Shown: piece by piece, positions 39,601 through 52,512 of the stretch
How positions within the stretch are numbered: the stretch's first letter is position 1
How the letters are laid out: every line of letters begins with the position of its first letter
DNA from: Malurus cyaneus samueli
Lineage: Eukaryota > Chordata > Aves > Passeriformes > Maluridae
DNA length: 64,000 bases
NCBI GenBank assembly: GCA_009741485.1
Contig: VKON01000103.1
Coordinates: 2,124,217-2,188,216, forward strand
Direction: 5' to 3'
Program-made: the position numbers and the translations under genes
The notes under the pieces: generated by a model
The model's input: the letters and a program-made list of their open reading frames with translations, nothing else
The model's database searches: none
What the model was told of the DNA's origin: nothing

Positions 39601-40469
39601 ACATGGATTTTCTGCAGCACACAGACATGAAGTCTGTGCTTAAATGGATGTATAATGAATACTAATTTAGATGTCATAAAAAATAAACCCACAAATTCAG
39701 TGCTGGCTATACCCAGTGGAGTAATTACTGAGATGAAAAGGCAGCACATGATGTGACACAGCCTAGGAAGGACATGGGCCCGTATGTCATGGGACTGTTG
39801 GTGCATCCAGAGAGGCTGAGAAAAGGGAAATTATGGGGTTTTTCTTCACCTGTGGCAATGGCAGCAGAACCAGAGTGTTGGGCTGCAGGAGGAATGATGC
39901 TGCTGTGAGTTGAGGGATTCTCTGCATCTGTGAATGTTTTGTCCGTCTGCGTTCGTCTGAGTGATTTATTCTATGTTAGGAACTGGATATTTCTCCTGGC
40001 TTTGTGTTTAAGGTTTTTATTCCATCTTCGTGGATGGATTGGCTTTTTGGGAATGCCTCTGTGAGAGGGGATTTGGAGTCTGCATATCTCAGAGTGTGGG
40101 GCTGGGTGTTCCCAGGGACTGCAAAACCAGCCCAAAATCTTTATTTTCAGCGTTTGAACTCACCCATCCTTTACAACCAAAACTCACTGCTTTCAGGAAA
40201 GGTGTATTTGCTGGGTTTTTTTGAGGTGGGGTATCTGGAGTAGCTGCACTGCCCTGCCTGTCCCAGAGGAGATTGATTTCTCAGACATCCTTGTGAGGTG
40301 TAACTGGGGCAGGCTTGGGCTGGAGCACACAGTTACCATTTCTGTTCCCCTGGCATGACATCCTAAATCAAACCCTTTACCTGTGTGTGTGTGTGACAGA
40401 ACCAAGGTGCTCCTCTTGTGGCATTTTCTGAACTCAGCCCCCACTGCTTCGCTGTCGCTGCTGGCCAAA

Positions 40470-40856
40470 CAGAGACAGAAAAGAATAGATACAAAACACA
40501 CAAAAAGTGGGTGAAAAAACAGAAAGAAAGAAGGACTTTATTATGGGACAAGCCTCTTTTATCCACTTTAGCAACCAGAGTACACATTTGTGTCAAACAT
40601 ACATTGGTCAAGAGACAGCTGTTTAATTAGTAATCAGAACATAATTGGTGAGTTTGCAAAAGCTACAGTATTAGTAATGTTTATAATTTTCAGCTACCTG
40701 CGTTATCAATTCTGCATTCTAATCTGCTTTTCTCAAGGATGCAGCATTCCTCCTCCATGTAAGCAGTTAACATCTCTTTCTTTTCCCAGCCCTCAATCAT
40801 ACACAATAATTACATAAGTTTCAGAATCAAGGCTTATAGAGACCCGTTCTCCCACA
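40470..40856 (-). mobile_element. LTR-like retroelement, copy B
   Basis: Minus-strand reading begins TGTGGGAGAACGGG at 40856. It then contains a TATA-like GGATAAAAGAGGC (plus 40552-40564) and AATAAA (plus 40537-40542) before a T-rich segment, which matches a short U3-R-U5 layout. The U3 part aligns with copy A. The element has about 65 bp at its minus-strand 5' end that copy A lacks. The other end is uncertain; it may extend to the TG run near 40385. I assign it to endogenous retrovirus-type LTR elements by layout only. No protease, polymerase or envelope frame is present, so if real it is a non-coding remnant. Confidence 0.6.
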
Positions 40857-43800
40857 CTTTGCTGTTCAGAAACCCCCTTGATATCATCTGTGTTGCTCAT
40901 TTTCACTTATTTAATATCTTGTTTTAAAAGCCATGGTGAGATTTTCTGTTTGATGGGTGAGGACAGGGCACAGCAATGCCTGGGAGCTGTAAATTCAAGG
41001 TTTGTAGCTGAGGGACTCCTGCTCTGAGCAAAAACCATCGGTGGTAAGGGCAGTTTAGTAAAGCCAAGTATTCATCTGCTCAACAAGGTTCTTAGGGAAG
41101 TGTGTGAAGGTTACATCGTCCCTTCTGATTGCTGAACCCTTGTCATAAATGCATTAAATGTGACAGATCTTACATTACTGTCGTGAGCTCAGAAAGCACT
41201 CATTGCTCAACTGCCTTATGGGATTTCCTTCTGGGCCTTACATAAACTTTTGGAAAAACAGCCAAGTGCCTGATTTTCTAAGGTGCAACGTATCTTATAT
41301 TGTTTTCTATTTCCTGATTACTATGTTAATCCTAATTATGAACATTTCAATTACCCAGAAATAGCACTTACTGCATCTTTCCATGAGGATGCTGTTCCAA
41401 ATGCAGTAATCAAATTATCTGTGAAGTGTTTCAGTCTGCCAGATCAAGAAGAAAAAAAAAATAAACTATTGGTCGTGATGGAGGGTGTCAAAGTTAGCTG
41501 GATGCACTGTAAAGGTATAGAATTAAGTTGAATTTCTTAGGTACCTGCTCTGATTGAGCAGAATGGTGTGGGACAGGGCTGAAATGATTATTTTATCTGC
41601 TTTTGGAAATGCCAGTGTGTGACCCCCAGCTGCTGGTTTGGGAGGTGGTCAGAGCCCAGCAAGAAGGGCTGATTTTCACAGCCCAGAACCTTCTGCTGGT
41701 GAGCAGTGTGTCACCAGAAACCTTCAGAGTCCAATCCTCTCGGGATGCAGTGGCAAAGGAGACTCTCAAATTGCTGTTTGCCGTGCCGTGGCTGTGGATG
41801 AAAAGAAAACTTGAGCCTTTAGGACTGGCAATAACACCATTTTTATTAAGTTTCTATTGAAGGGCTGTTTTGAGTAAGATAAATTGATGGACTGAACACA
41901 ATAACCTTCAGTATCTCACTTTCAAATACTTAGCAGGCAAGCATTGCTGAATGAGAGAAGAAAGCCAAGATGTAGAAAAAAAGGTTACTTGGCAACATCG
42001 TGGTGTTTGTAAGGAAGAGAAAGAAGGGTCAGGACTTAATGAATTTTGATTATAGAATTTTCTGTAAGTGAGGCATTGCATGAATAGAAGAATCCTGAAC
42101 CAGTTCAGGTTTTTTGTCATGGGTTTTTACATGGCAATTGTACCTGGAGCTTTGGGTGGAATAGGAGGAATATATAAAATATAAACCCCAAAAAGAGTGA
42201 TCTACCAAACTGTTTCTTCTCATCCAGTCCAGCTGGCAGCAGAATCTGTTTCTAAAGTAAACATCATCTTGTAGAGCCTGAATTTTGCAAATTAATTCAG
42301 TGGCCCGTGGCAATCAGGTATGGTACTTTTATAGTAAATACAGCTTGATTGGAAAGATTTAATTATGGTACCTAGGAAAATGCTGTCTGACAAATATCTC
42401 CCCCTTGCTGCTTCCCCCACTAATATTTTAGCTGTTAATATGCTAACAAATATAGTAAATAATTAATATAATAAATAAAGTCTAGCAAATTAGAATTAAA
42501 TTCTAACTCAATAAAATCTCGTTAGTAAGTGCATTCACAGGGACATTTTTCCACTGGAGACCAAGACATATCCATATGGAGTTTGATTTCTGGAACCACT
42601 CCAAAACTCCCCAGTGCAGGGAACTGATTTGCATCCTGGAGGACACTTCTGGTCTTTCTCAGCAGAGTAGGGAGCATTTTCTATTACAGATCATACATCC
42701 CATTATAACTGTGAGGATTTAGGACAAACAAATTCACAGTGATGTGTGTATTAGTTTTTCCTTTTCAGTGCGGAGAGCAAAATGAATAAAACTTGTTTAA
42801 TTTTATTTTTATTTTCAGGCACTGTTTTTTGAAGCCTGTTGTGCCAGTTTGTCCAAATAAGTCTTAGCACAGCATTATTTTGGATGCTTTAAAGTAGTTA
42901 GAGCTGGGTTTCTCTAGTCTTGATAGTTTGTGATGTAAGTGGACTATTATTCTGACATAACTCCTAAATACCTCAAAATTTCTAGCTGAAGCTAAGCTCT
43001 AACCATGATCAAAGTGGCACATCAATGGAATGAGCTGAAGTTTTGTGGAATTGGGATGGGATTTTCTGTGGCACTAATCCAGATGCTGTGCTATTCAAGT
43101 GCTGAGCAAATCAAATTATGGTAACTCTGCAGAGAAATAATTGCTATTCCAAAGTAGGCAATGGGCTGCCTTTTGTATTTAAGTTATTCTGTTACAAATT
43201 AGGGCTTCTAACCACTAAGTGTGCATAAAGCATTTTTCTTACCTATTATTTTTCTCTATTCTGCTTAAATAAAGGAAAAAAATCACCAAAAACAGATGAC
43301 CAAACTTCTATGGTGGGTGACAGGTAGTTGCTAAGACCAAATTTCCAAACATAACTTGCAAATAACCAATTGAACTAAATTTTTAACATTGTTGGCTATG
43401 GAAAAAGAATGTTTTATATATTGTTGTTTCGTGTTATAGCACAACAGTTTATAGATTTTGGGTAAAGATGGGCTCAGGATTTTGCATGAGTTTAGTAGGA
43501 AGCTTTGCCTAAAAGTCACTAGACTCAGCTTTGCAATTTCCAGTCTTCATCAAAGCGCTCCTGAATTTACCTAATTGTGAGTAAACAAATCCTCTGTGCT
43601 GGAATCTGTAGGAGTTCTGTATCCTTGAACAGAATCAGCTCAGCTCAGGTGAGAGCCTTTTCCTGGCCCATCTGAGTGTCCTTTTATTTTACTGTCCCTC
43701 TACCTGTTCATGTGTAAGGCAAATGATGTGAAACACAACAGATGATGTGAAATGTCTCTTAAGTCCATTTTCCCAATGTTTAAATAAACATTAGTATCAG

Positions 43801-43940
43801 AAAGCAGCCATATCTTTATTTTTAAAGGTATTTTTACCTTTAAAAAGATGTGTATTTTTATCTCCCTTTCTTCCCAGGTAAGTTTTGAAGAATCCCTCCT
43901 GGATTTTTGGCAGCGTTGTGTCGCTGGTGTGTGTGTGGAC

Positions 43941-43988
43941 AGAGATGTTTGTTGATACCTGCACTAGAGATATTTGTTGATACCTGCA
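43941..43988 (+). repeat. 23-bp direct repeat, two copies, 55 bp before MPPED2 coding exon 2
   Basis: AGAGATRTTTGTTGATACCTGCA occurs at 43941-43963 and 43966-43988, with one mismatch and a 2-bp spacer. It lies upstream of the acceptor tract and may duplicate branch-point-like sequence. Confidence 0.9.
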
Positions 43989-44042
43989 ATAACAAATGGG
44001 GAGGTTTTTAACCTTGTAACGAGATCTCTGTGTCTGCTTTAG

Positions 44043-44224
44043 GGTGGATCCCATCCCATATGACACTCCCAAACCAGCGGGCCACACGCGCTTTGTCTGC
44101 GTCTCAGACACGCACTCCAGAACAGATGGCATCCAGATGCCTTATGGGGACATCCTCCTGCACACGGGCGATTTCACCGAGCTGGGACTGCCCTCCGAGG
44201 TTAAGAAGTTTAATGACTGGTTAG
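44043..44224 (+). CDS. MPPED2: MPPED2 coding exon 2 (residues 43-103 plus one base of codon 104)
   Basis: Begins with the G completing Met43, then VDPIPYDTPKPAGHTRFVCV and onward to NDWLG. It carries the start of the calcineurin-like phosphoesterase domain. The SDTHS motif supplies Asp65 and His67 for the first metal, and HTGDFTE supplies Asp86, the bridging metal ligand. The enzyme hydrolyses phosphodiester bonds, including 2',3'- and 3',5'-cyclic nucleotides in vitro, and needs a divalent metal. The acceptor is TCTGCTTTAG|G and the donor is TTAG|GTAAGG, giving a phase 1 intron. Residue 63 is Val (GTC) where I recall Ile in mammals, a conservative change beside the metal site. Length (182 nt) and frame fit both neighbouring exons. 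Confidence 0.98.
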
Positions 44225-47200
44225 GTAAGGAATTACTGCGTTTTGGTGGCCCCAATTAACCTCTCCTGTCCCAGTGTCACTCACTGCCTCCTAATTGAAT
44301 TAGGGCGCTTGGAAATCTTCCCCCCTCCCTCTCTTGGCTTGTCCTTGTGTGATGTGCTGTTTCTAGCCTCTCTGTAATTCTGTTAATTAAGACAAATTTA
44401 GAGATTTTGCTGTATTTCTGCATTGCCTTGGGGAAAATATTCTGTCACTGAGGAGGTGGTGGCACCTCGTGCAAAGGATCCAGTGCTGAAGGGTTTTATC
44501 CCCACAGCCAAAACTGCTGCTCACTGTTTTGGGTTTACTGTAACTTAAAGCACCACTGGAAGTTATAGCATTCTTGGAAATGATGAAAGTCCTTTTCAAT
44601 AATACTTGTTTGGAAGAGGAGAATTTTTTTTTGGGGTGATATTCCCGTGCTTGCCCCTTTGAGTTGGAGTGCTGGCATTTAGACTTTGATCACGGGCAGT
44701 CAGCATCTCTTTTTGGCACAACACCTTTCATATTCTGCTGTGTTTTGACAGCAGTGCCCTGACAGAATATTGCTGGAATTGAGGGCAATTAAACAGCAAC
44801 AGCAGAAAACCAAAATGAAGGAGGGGAACCTGTGCAGGATGCTCCTGTTATAAATGCCTTTGATAGGCTGGCTGAGCATTGCCATGTCACCTCTTGGCTC
44901 TAGAAATACCCAGAGTTAAAGGTTCCTGATCTTCAAAAAACATTGGAATGAATTTACAGCATTATATAAAAAATATTTCAAAGCATAGCTTTGTCATCAG
45001 GCTTTACTGCACTCTCCCTTGCCTGTTGGCTGATGGCAGCCTCTCTATGTGCCTTTAATAGAATAATTTTATTGCACTGGAGTTCCTTGGCTGGCCCTCC
45101 AAGAGCATATGTAAGGAACATTCGGATTTACAAAAGGAATTTTTAAATAGAAGAACTTCTACATTGTCTGTCTTGTCATCCTTTGCATTTTCTTTGTGTT
45201 CTTTTTACCTGACCTCCTCTGATTTCCACAACCTGATTTTAAGGTGTGTTCTTCCTTCTTTTCATTGCTGTGCATGTGGGACTGGGGCTTTCTAATACTT
45301 CCACATCACTGTAATTTGGTTTTATTGTTCTTGTTTCCAGAAAGTAGTACTAGATTTGAGAGGCTAAAAATTAGTCACAAAATGTAACATCAGGAATGGG
45401 AAGTTAGAAGAGGTAGGAGAAGCAGGTAGATCTGCTATGGGATGAGGGAGGAGACAAAGCAGGAATGACATTCCTCAGCTTTTGGGTGTTCTGTGGGATC
45501 CTGTGCAGATTTTGGGGTTGGGAAGGAGGAGGATGAGCAGGTGAGGAGCAGCCAAGGCAGAGGTTCTGGTGGTCCCAGCTTTCCTGGAATAAGGGGCAGG
45601 GTCCCAGAGCAGATGGGCAGCACTGTTCTCCAGTAGGGACCAGTGGTTAGGGATGCCAGGCAGCTTTGGCTTAACATCCACCACCGAAGAATTGTGACCC
45701 TTGGAATAGGTCACAGGTTGTGTTCCAGCCTCGATAATTCACCAGGGCTCTTTCTTAGCATGTTCTTCTTGTTCTTCTACGTGCAGAAGACAGTGCAGTA
45801 TTTATCTGAGAATGCAGATTTTGCAGTCACTTTCGCTCAAACTGGAACATTTGACTGTCAGCACCTACTGGCTTTGGCCTCAGGCTTTCATATTTCAGCT
45901 ACAGAGAAACCCTTTTTTCACATGCACAGAGTCCACTTGCATTCTTTCTCATATTTATATTCATATATGACAATACCAGTTATTAGTCTCCTGGCACAGG
46001 GTGAAGCAGCAAATTGATTTCCCTGTGGGAATGTTGGTGAATATTTGCTTCAGTGTATCCTCACCAGGAATCAAAATACCAAAGTCAGGCACGTCCTTTT
46101 CACTTTATTTCAGGCTCCTATCTACCAAATGTGCTAATTGTGTTTTACCATTTACTGTGTTATTATTTACTGTGTGTATTGTGAAGATTTAACACCTTCA
46201 AGGATGTGAGGTGATGATGTGCAGTAGTTAAAAAATCACATTCCAGGCAGGCAGGAACAAGCAGGATTTCTTTTTTTTTCCCTCAGTATGGTGGGAGGCT
46301 TCTTCTTCCACCTTATTCCAAAGATACCCACTGAGAACTGCTATCAAATATGAGGTTGCCCTTGTAGAAAAATGATTTCCTGTCTTTCATGGGCATGTAA
46401 TGAAGACAAGGCACCTGTATCATTTATGTCATGAGGGAGAGAAGCCAGATCAAAGCTGGGTTTCATTCTGCAGCTTATCTCACCTGCTCTGTGCTAAAAA
46501 ACAGGGTCTTGCTTCTATTAGAATTATACCATGGCATAATTAAGACACAAAAACCATCCAAAAATTTATTTTGGCCATAAAGCCAAGGGGAAAGGTAAAA
46601 GATGATGATTCTGAGCTCCTGTCTTGCATGTACTTCGTGGTATTCCATATGCCAGAGTTGTACAGGGCTGAGAGCAGTGCTGTCAGCTCTGCAGTTTATA
46701 TTTCTTGAGTCTTGCATCCCTTTGCAACAATTTGAGTCTCTCACCTGGGAAAAATGTTCAGCATTTTGTCCGTCCATTTCACTAAAACTCATCCTTCTTC
46801 CTTAGTCTCCTTAGCCAAGCCATGGAATGTGCTTTCCACGCTCTCTTTCTCACTCTTCCGAGTTCCCAGCCCTTCCTGCAACTTTTGCTGGTTTAATGCT
46901 TTTTCCCTTTGGCTGTTACATTTTCATTATTGGTTTTGCATGGAAGTCATCGGGGCTTATACATAGAATAACCTCTGTGGTCACTTAGTGATTACATGCA
47001 CTGGCTGAGGTAATTTATTCACTTTGTTTTGGTGTGAACATGTCCCTCGGGTCTTGTAACTGCTGTAATCACTTGACCTCGGGGACTGTTAAATGCTTTA
47101 AACACAGTTATTTTAAATTTATAATTGTTTTCATTAAAAATCTCTTATAGTAACTTAACTAATTTTGTGGTAAACACAGCATTATGTGCTGAGGAAGAAT

Positions 47201-48124
47201 TGAGATGTTATTTCTGTGCCCAATATATTTTTTTACTGAAGGTTTCAACTTACTGTTATTATCTCTGTTCATATTTTTCCCATCCATTCTCATTCAGTCA
47301 TAGATGTGAAATGAAATAGAAGAATATCTAATTATAGCTCTGTCTTCATACTCCAATATTTCCTTTTCTGGGTGATGGGAAGTGATTGAATAACTCATAA
47401 GAACTGGAGAGAAAGCAAAGATAAATTCAGGCAGATAGATCTTTAATGAATGTTTATATATTTATTGTGCTCAGTTACTATGGGCCTGATTGTGCATATC
47501 CTTACTCGTGTGAAGAATTTGAATTCAGTTTCGTAATTTTTCTCAAATCACCCATTCTGTATATTTTTGTTTAGTGGTTATATCATACCGTGTTCATTTT
47601 TTGGTTCTGGTTTGGGGTTTTTTTTTAACCCCCATGCAAGGTTTCTGTTATAAAGCATTTTACTGCATGAGCTGGGCAAAACCCTGCAGTGGTGGACTTG
47701 GATAAATTCAATAGGTGAAATTACTGCTGGTTATTTTCTGTGGAGCTGTAAGTGGAATTCAGCTGGGTTTACCCTGAGTTGTTCTAGGATTCAGCAACTT
47801 GACTGTTAAATGGAGTTTTTAAAATTTTGAATGTTTATTTTTATTTATTTCCTTGGGATAATGACTCCAGAAGCTTTGCCAATGGTTTAGTGACCAAGTA
47901 CATGTGGGTTTGTACAAATATTTCTTTACCTGTAATATATGCTTGCCTTTAGTGTAAACAGTGCTGATAGAACTAAAATGAGAATTCAGCTTGTTATTTT
48001 TTTCCTCTGTTGTAGTTTTCTGATCATGTTACTTAAAGTGAGAAGAATGATTATATCATTTTAATGCAGAGGTTTTGTTGTTACGCTCTGCATAGGTGGT
48101 CCTCAGAAAAGTATTGTCAATTAT

Positions 48125-48155
48125 AATAATAATTATTATATATATAATTATTATT
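48125..48155. repeat. AT-only inverted repeat, 12-bp arms, 7-nt loop
   Basis: AATAATAATTAT (48125-48136) pairs perfectly with ATAATTATTATT (48144-48155) around TATATAT. It is a potential cruciform and an unstable microsatellite. Confidence 0.9.
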
Positions 48156-51100
48156 TTGTGGTGAATGTTAGTTCCTGAAATCAGCAGCATCACTTTGGAA
48201 TTGCTGGGTGTTGCGTGGAATAGATGATAAATGGAAATGTGGTGTTGCTGCATGGACAGACACTTGATTCCAGTCTACACTTCAATTTATGCATTAGTGC
48301 TGTGGAGATTTGAAATTATATTCAAAACTGTTAAGCCAGACACCTGCCAGAATGTGTTTGATATCCAAAGCAGCCTAATTCAATTTGAAAAAAAAAAAAT
48401 GAACTGTACCAGAATAGTGTAATGGTAAGATCAAGCTCTTTTCTTATCTCTGTTTAAAAATGCAGGGTCACATTCCACTTTTATCCTTTCTCAATCTCTC
48501 TGGTGTGGCTCAGTTATCTGGCTTCATCTCCTCTCCAGGCATGGTTCATTTAGGGTTTGCAGTGAGTGTGTCCCTTTTACTAATGAACACTGGGAACAGT
48601 TGCAGTGTGATGAAGTGTTTGTTCTCAAGGGATTTTGCCCCATTAAAGTATATTTCTGATATGAATTATTTTGGCGTCTGGCATCACACTTTTTTATTAA
48701 AAAAAAAACAAACTCATAAGTTCTGATTCTCTCCAAATTCAGAGTGATATTAGCTCAAAGTAGTCTGGGCTAATTTAGAACCAGAAGGAAGCTTGTGAAT
48801 ATATTAAAGTAAAATTATGGCAATAAAAACAAATCTCTTCCTTTTTTATAAATTGATTTATTTCTGATTTGTGTTTTTACCATCTGGAGCGTATTTTGAA
48901 CTCTATATTGCTCTGCTTGTTATCGCTAGAATGAATAATTGACTAAACATAAAATACCATTTTGATGAACAAAACTCTTAGCACTTGAAAAAAAAAATTG
49001 CATTCATTGCAAGTGAAAGAAAATGCTGAGGTAGCTTTAATCCTGTGAGTGTGTGTGAGTTTTGCACAGCTGTTCTGGGAGAGAGAGGGAGGCAACTCCC
49101 TGCAAAATTTATCAATCTAAATTTGAAAACAACTCTTGTCCTCTGTGATGGTTCTGGTGAGAAACTTCCTTGGGTTTCAGATGCTTTAGTATGTCTGCAT
49201 GCTGAATATTGGAGTTTGGAGCACAGTGATGTCCCAAGTTTCATTCAAAAAAAAACCCCAACAGATTTTATAAGATGAAATCTAGAATCTTCAGAGTGTT
49301 TTTGGTTTGGTGGGTTTTTCACTTATTTAGTTCTCTGGGTTATGTATATCACTCTGTCTTTACTGTGAGGTTTTTAAAAACTTTTTCCGAGTTTATTTAG
49401 GTTTTATTGCCATATTGCTACTTAAGAATATTTGCTTTTGTTCTAACTCAGACTGTGTTTAATGTCATGGTTAAATTCCCATTTGTGCTTAGTTTTAAAT
49501 TCCCATATGGCTTGACTGAATTAATCATCAGTGCTCAGCTTTTATTTGCATATACCTTTTATGATATATTATCACTAATTTTATCTTTTTTTTTTTCTCA
49601 GAGGAGTAACAAAAATAGTTTGAATGTTTCATTTTATTACATTTATAAAACAGTGGGAAAATACAACCATGTTGGTTTTTGGTAATATTTTTTTGATAAT
49701 AAGAATAATTTTCCTTGATGTAGCAAGCTAGAGTGAAATGTGAAAATGAAAGTAGGGAAAAAAAGTACAAAATTTTCCTTTTGTGCTGTGGTTATAGTAG
49801 CTGCTTCTTCATATTTATCCTCTGCTCTGGGTCTCTGATGCTGTGTGGGAAACAAAACCCCAAAAGTATAACTTAGAAGGTAAAATAGAAGCAATTGGAT
49901 AAAATGAATGTCAAGGTAGTAAAATTTCCACTGGCTAAAATGGAATTTATGCCTGAGGAGCAGTGTAAGTTCATTCATATCTGATCAGTTCTTTCTTGTT
50001 CTGCTCTTGTTATTCCTGGCAATTTTTCATGAAGAGATTTCACAAAAATCTATTTTTGCTTTCTCCTAATGGTCTGTAGAGAAGAAGAGAGTTTTTAAAC
50101 CGTGTTTGCTACTAAAGTGTAAAATTCTCTCTACAAATTGCCATGGTCAGTCAACCCAAATATAAAGGTGTTATTTGACAGAAATACATTAGAAAACTTG
50201 GCTCAGGTAAAATGTGCTTTAAATAGAATAATGTTCTGGGCCAAGTGGCTCTTTATATGAGTTTAAACTAATATATTCATTCGGTAATTTTCAATGAAAG
50301 AAAGGAGCAAGTATTGCACAATTCTTGAATGGATTTTCAATCACAGTAATTGCTTGGACCTGCTTCCCTGGGCTGCTAATGTTTTCTTAGCAGGGGGGAG
50401 GGGATGATCAGGTTTCTTATAACAAGCTATAACCAAACCAAATGTATAAAAAACCCAAAAGAATATTCTTCCTTTTAATTCCCCCCTTCCCACAAATCCA
50501 CTTGGAAACAGAAAAGAGATTTATGGTTGCTGTATTGACCAGGCACGAAACAACTAAATGCCACTCAAATAGAAAGTTTTATAGACATTTTCATCAGATT
50601 CTTCCCCCAATATTGCTATCACAGCCACCTATCATTCTGAGAATTATTTCAGTGGAGAGCAAAGGATGGATTCTTTGTACACCATCAGTTTATTTTTTTT
50701 ACTTGCAAATTTAATGTTGCATCAAAAGCACAAAGTGCAAAAATACTTTTCTCCTGAATTTTCACACCGAGCACACCATATTAACAATATCTAATTAAGA
50801 AAAGTCTTTCTGTTAATAGAGGATCACATTCCAGGCTGGAAAGAACAATGGTTTTGGGGTGGAGGAGTTGCTTTGAGTGGAGAGGGGTTGAGGCTGGGGA
50901 GAAAGCACTGCGGATTTTAGTATAATGTGTAGTGTTCAAAGAAATTTTATTTCATCATAAAGATTAGCAGGCTGTGTAATTCAATTTAAAGCTGGTTGGC
51001 AGTGTTCTGTCTATTACAAAGCCTTTTTCTTTTCTTTTTTTATTTTTTTTTATTTTATTGCCACTATTTTTTTATGTTGTATGTGACTACAAAACCTAGT

Positions 51101-51248
51101 AGACAGCAGGAATGATCTTAGGGTTTTGTACTTCTCACCCGCCTTCCTCTTTTCAGTTCTGCATGTTAGGAAATATGTGAGATTGCTTTAAACTGAGCTG
51201 CAAAACAGTGTATCAGTGAAATGCCATCCTGGATTTTTTTCTGGCTTG

Positions 51249-51306
51249 TATAAAATGATTATTTTATTATTTTTATTATAAAATGATTGTTTTATTATTA
51301 TTATTT
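51249..51306. repeat. Two direct copies of an AT-rich 23-mer, period 28 bp
   Basis: TATAAAATGATTRTTTTATT occurs at 51249 and 51277, followed by (ATT)n. Confidence 0.8.
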
Positions 51307-52512
51307 AGCCACTGAGAGTGAAGACCTGCTAAAAATGTTCCATCAAGGGGGTTGACTCAAGCTCAAAACTCATGTTAGCATTTATTGACACTGGCTGTGG
51401 ACATTAGTGTGCTGTAGAAAAGCAACATGCAGCAATTTATGGTAATGCAAGACTGGCAGACCTTTATCTTACAGTAATTGCCTATACAGGGGGGTTAATA
51501 AATGTTCCAAGAATTACTGACTCCTTTTTTTTCTTTTTTTTTGAAGAAAAATAAAGAGCTGCTTATTGCTGGCTATAACCAGCGTGCGTGGCTCCTTAAT
51601 TAACCCTCTTCTTGCAGTGGGTTGAAGCTGAGTGTTTGAGCTTGGGCAAATCCTGCAGATCTACCCCTTTCAGGCCTTTTAGGAGAGCCTGAAATCTCAA
51701 TTGTGCCTGTGTTTGGGGAGTGTGTTGATTTTGGGGGACAGCGTTATATTGGTGGGGAGAAAAAGAAGAAGAGAAGCCCTTTTCCCAGAGTTTAGGGAGG
51801 GATGGTTTGTGATGGCTCTGCCACAGCTTTAGGAAGGGAGTTTCTTAGGATTTGAGGTGGTTTCAAGGCTCAGGTTGCTGCAGTGCCTTGAAAAGGGTCT
51901 CTTTTCCCCTCTTGTTCCCCATCTGAGAGGTGACAGTCACCAAAGTCACCTCTCTGGCCACTGCTGGTGCATTCAGTGGAGGAGGAACAGAGCATCACAC
52001 CAGGGGACAGCAGTGTGAGGAGAGAGACAACACAGGAGAGAGCAAAATAACATCAAACCAGGGGTGGGATGGAGGCTGCAGAGGAGAAGGAGACAAATGA
52101 GAGCACAGGAATATAAAGTACCAGACCTGCTTTTTTTTTTTTCACCTGTTTTTTCCCCAGCCTCATCTCTTCTCAAGTTAATAAAACTAAGAAATGGGAG
52201 CTCAGGAGCACTCTGTGCTTTGAATTTCCTGTAATTTTTGGTAAGTGAAGCATAAAGATCTCAGAATTACGTGCATCTTTTCTAATGAACCAGAAGCTTT
52301 CACATTTCAGGGCAGGCTGGGTATCAGAGTGCAGTAGCTCTTTTTCTCCTGAATGTTGCCATTATATTTTTTTTGGTGTAACCAGCCAACACAAAGGTTT
52401 CTAGTTTAAAACAGAGCTGCAAATGGTAAAAATTACCCACATGTCCTTCTTTTCCCTGAGCTGCTCTCCCCTATATGTTACTGTGAAAGCTCCCTGCTCC
52501 CTTAGCAGCACT

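Larger units (their letters stand above)
19678..44042 (+). other. MPPED2: MPPED2 intron between coding exons 1 and 2 (24,365 bp, phase 2)
   Basis: Bounded by the donor GTGAGT at 19678 and the acceptor TCTGTGTCTGCTTTAG at 44027-44042. Mostly AT-rich unique sequence with T/G-rich simple tracts (27065-27135, 32935-32990, 38810-38865). It holds a 40-bp minisatellite, two related LTR-like elements, a 630-bp tandem duplication and several CpG-retaining stretches. I see no second gene. Confidence 0.95.
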
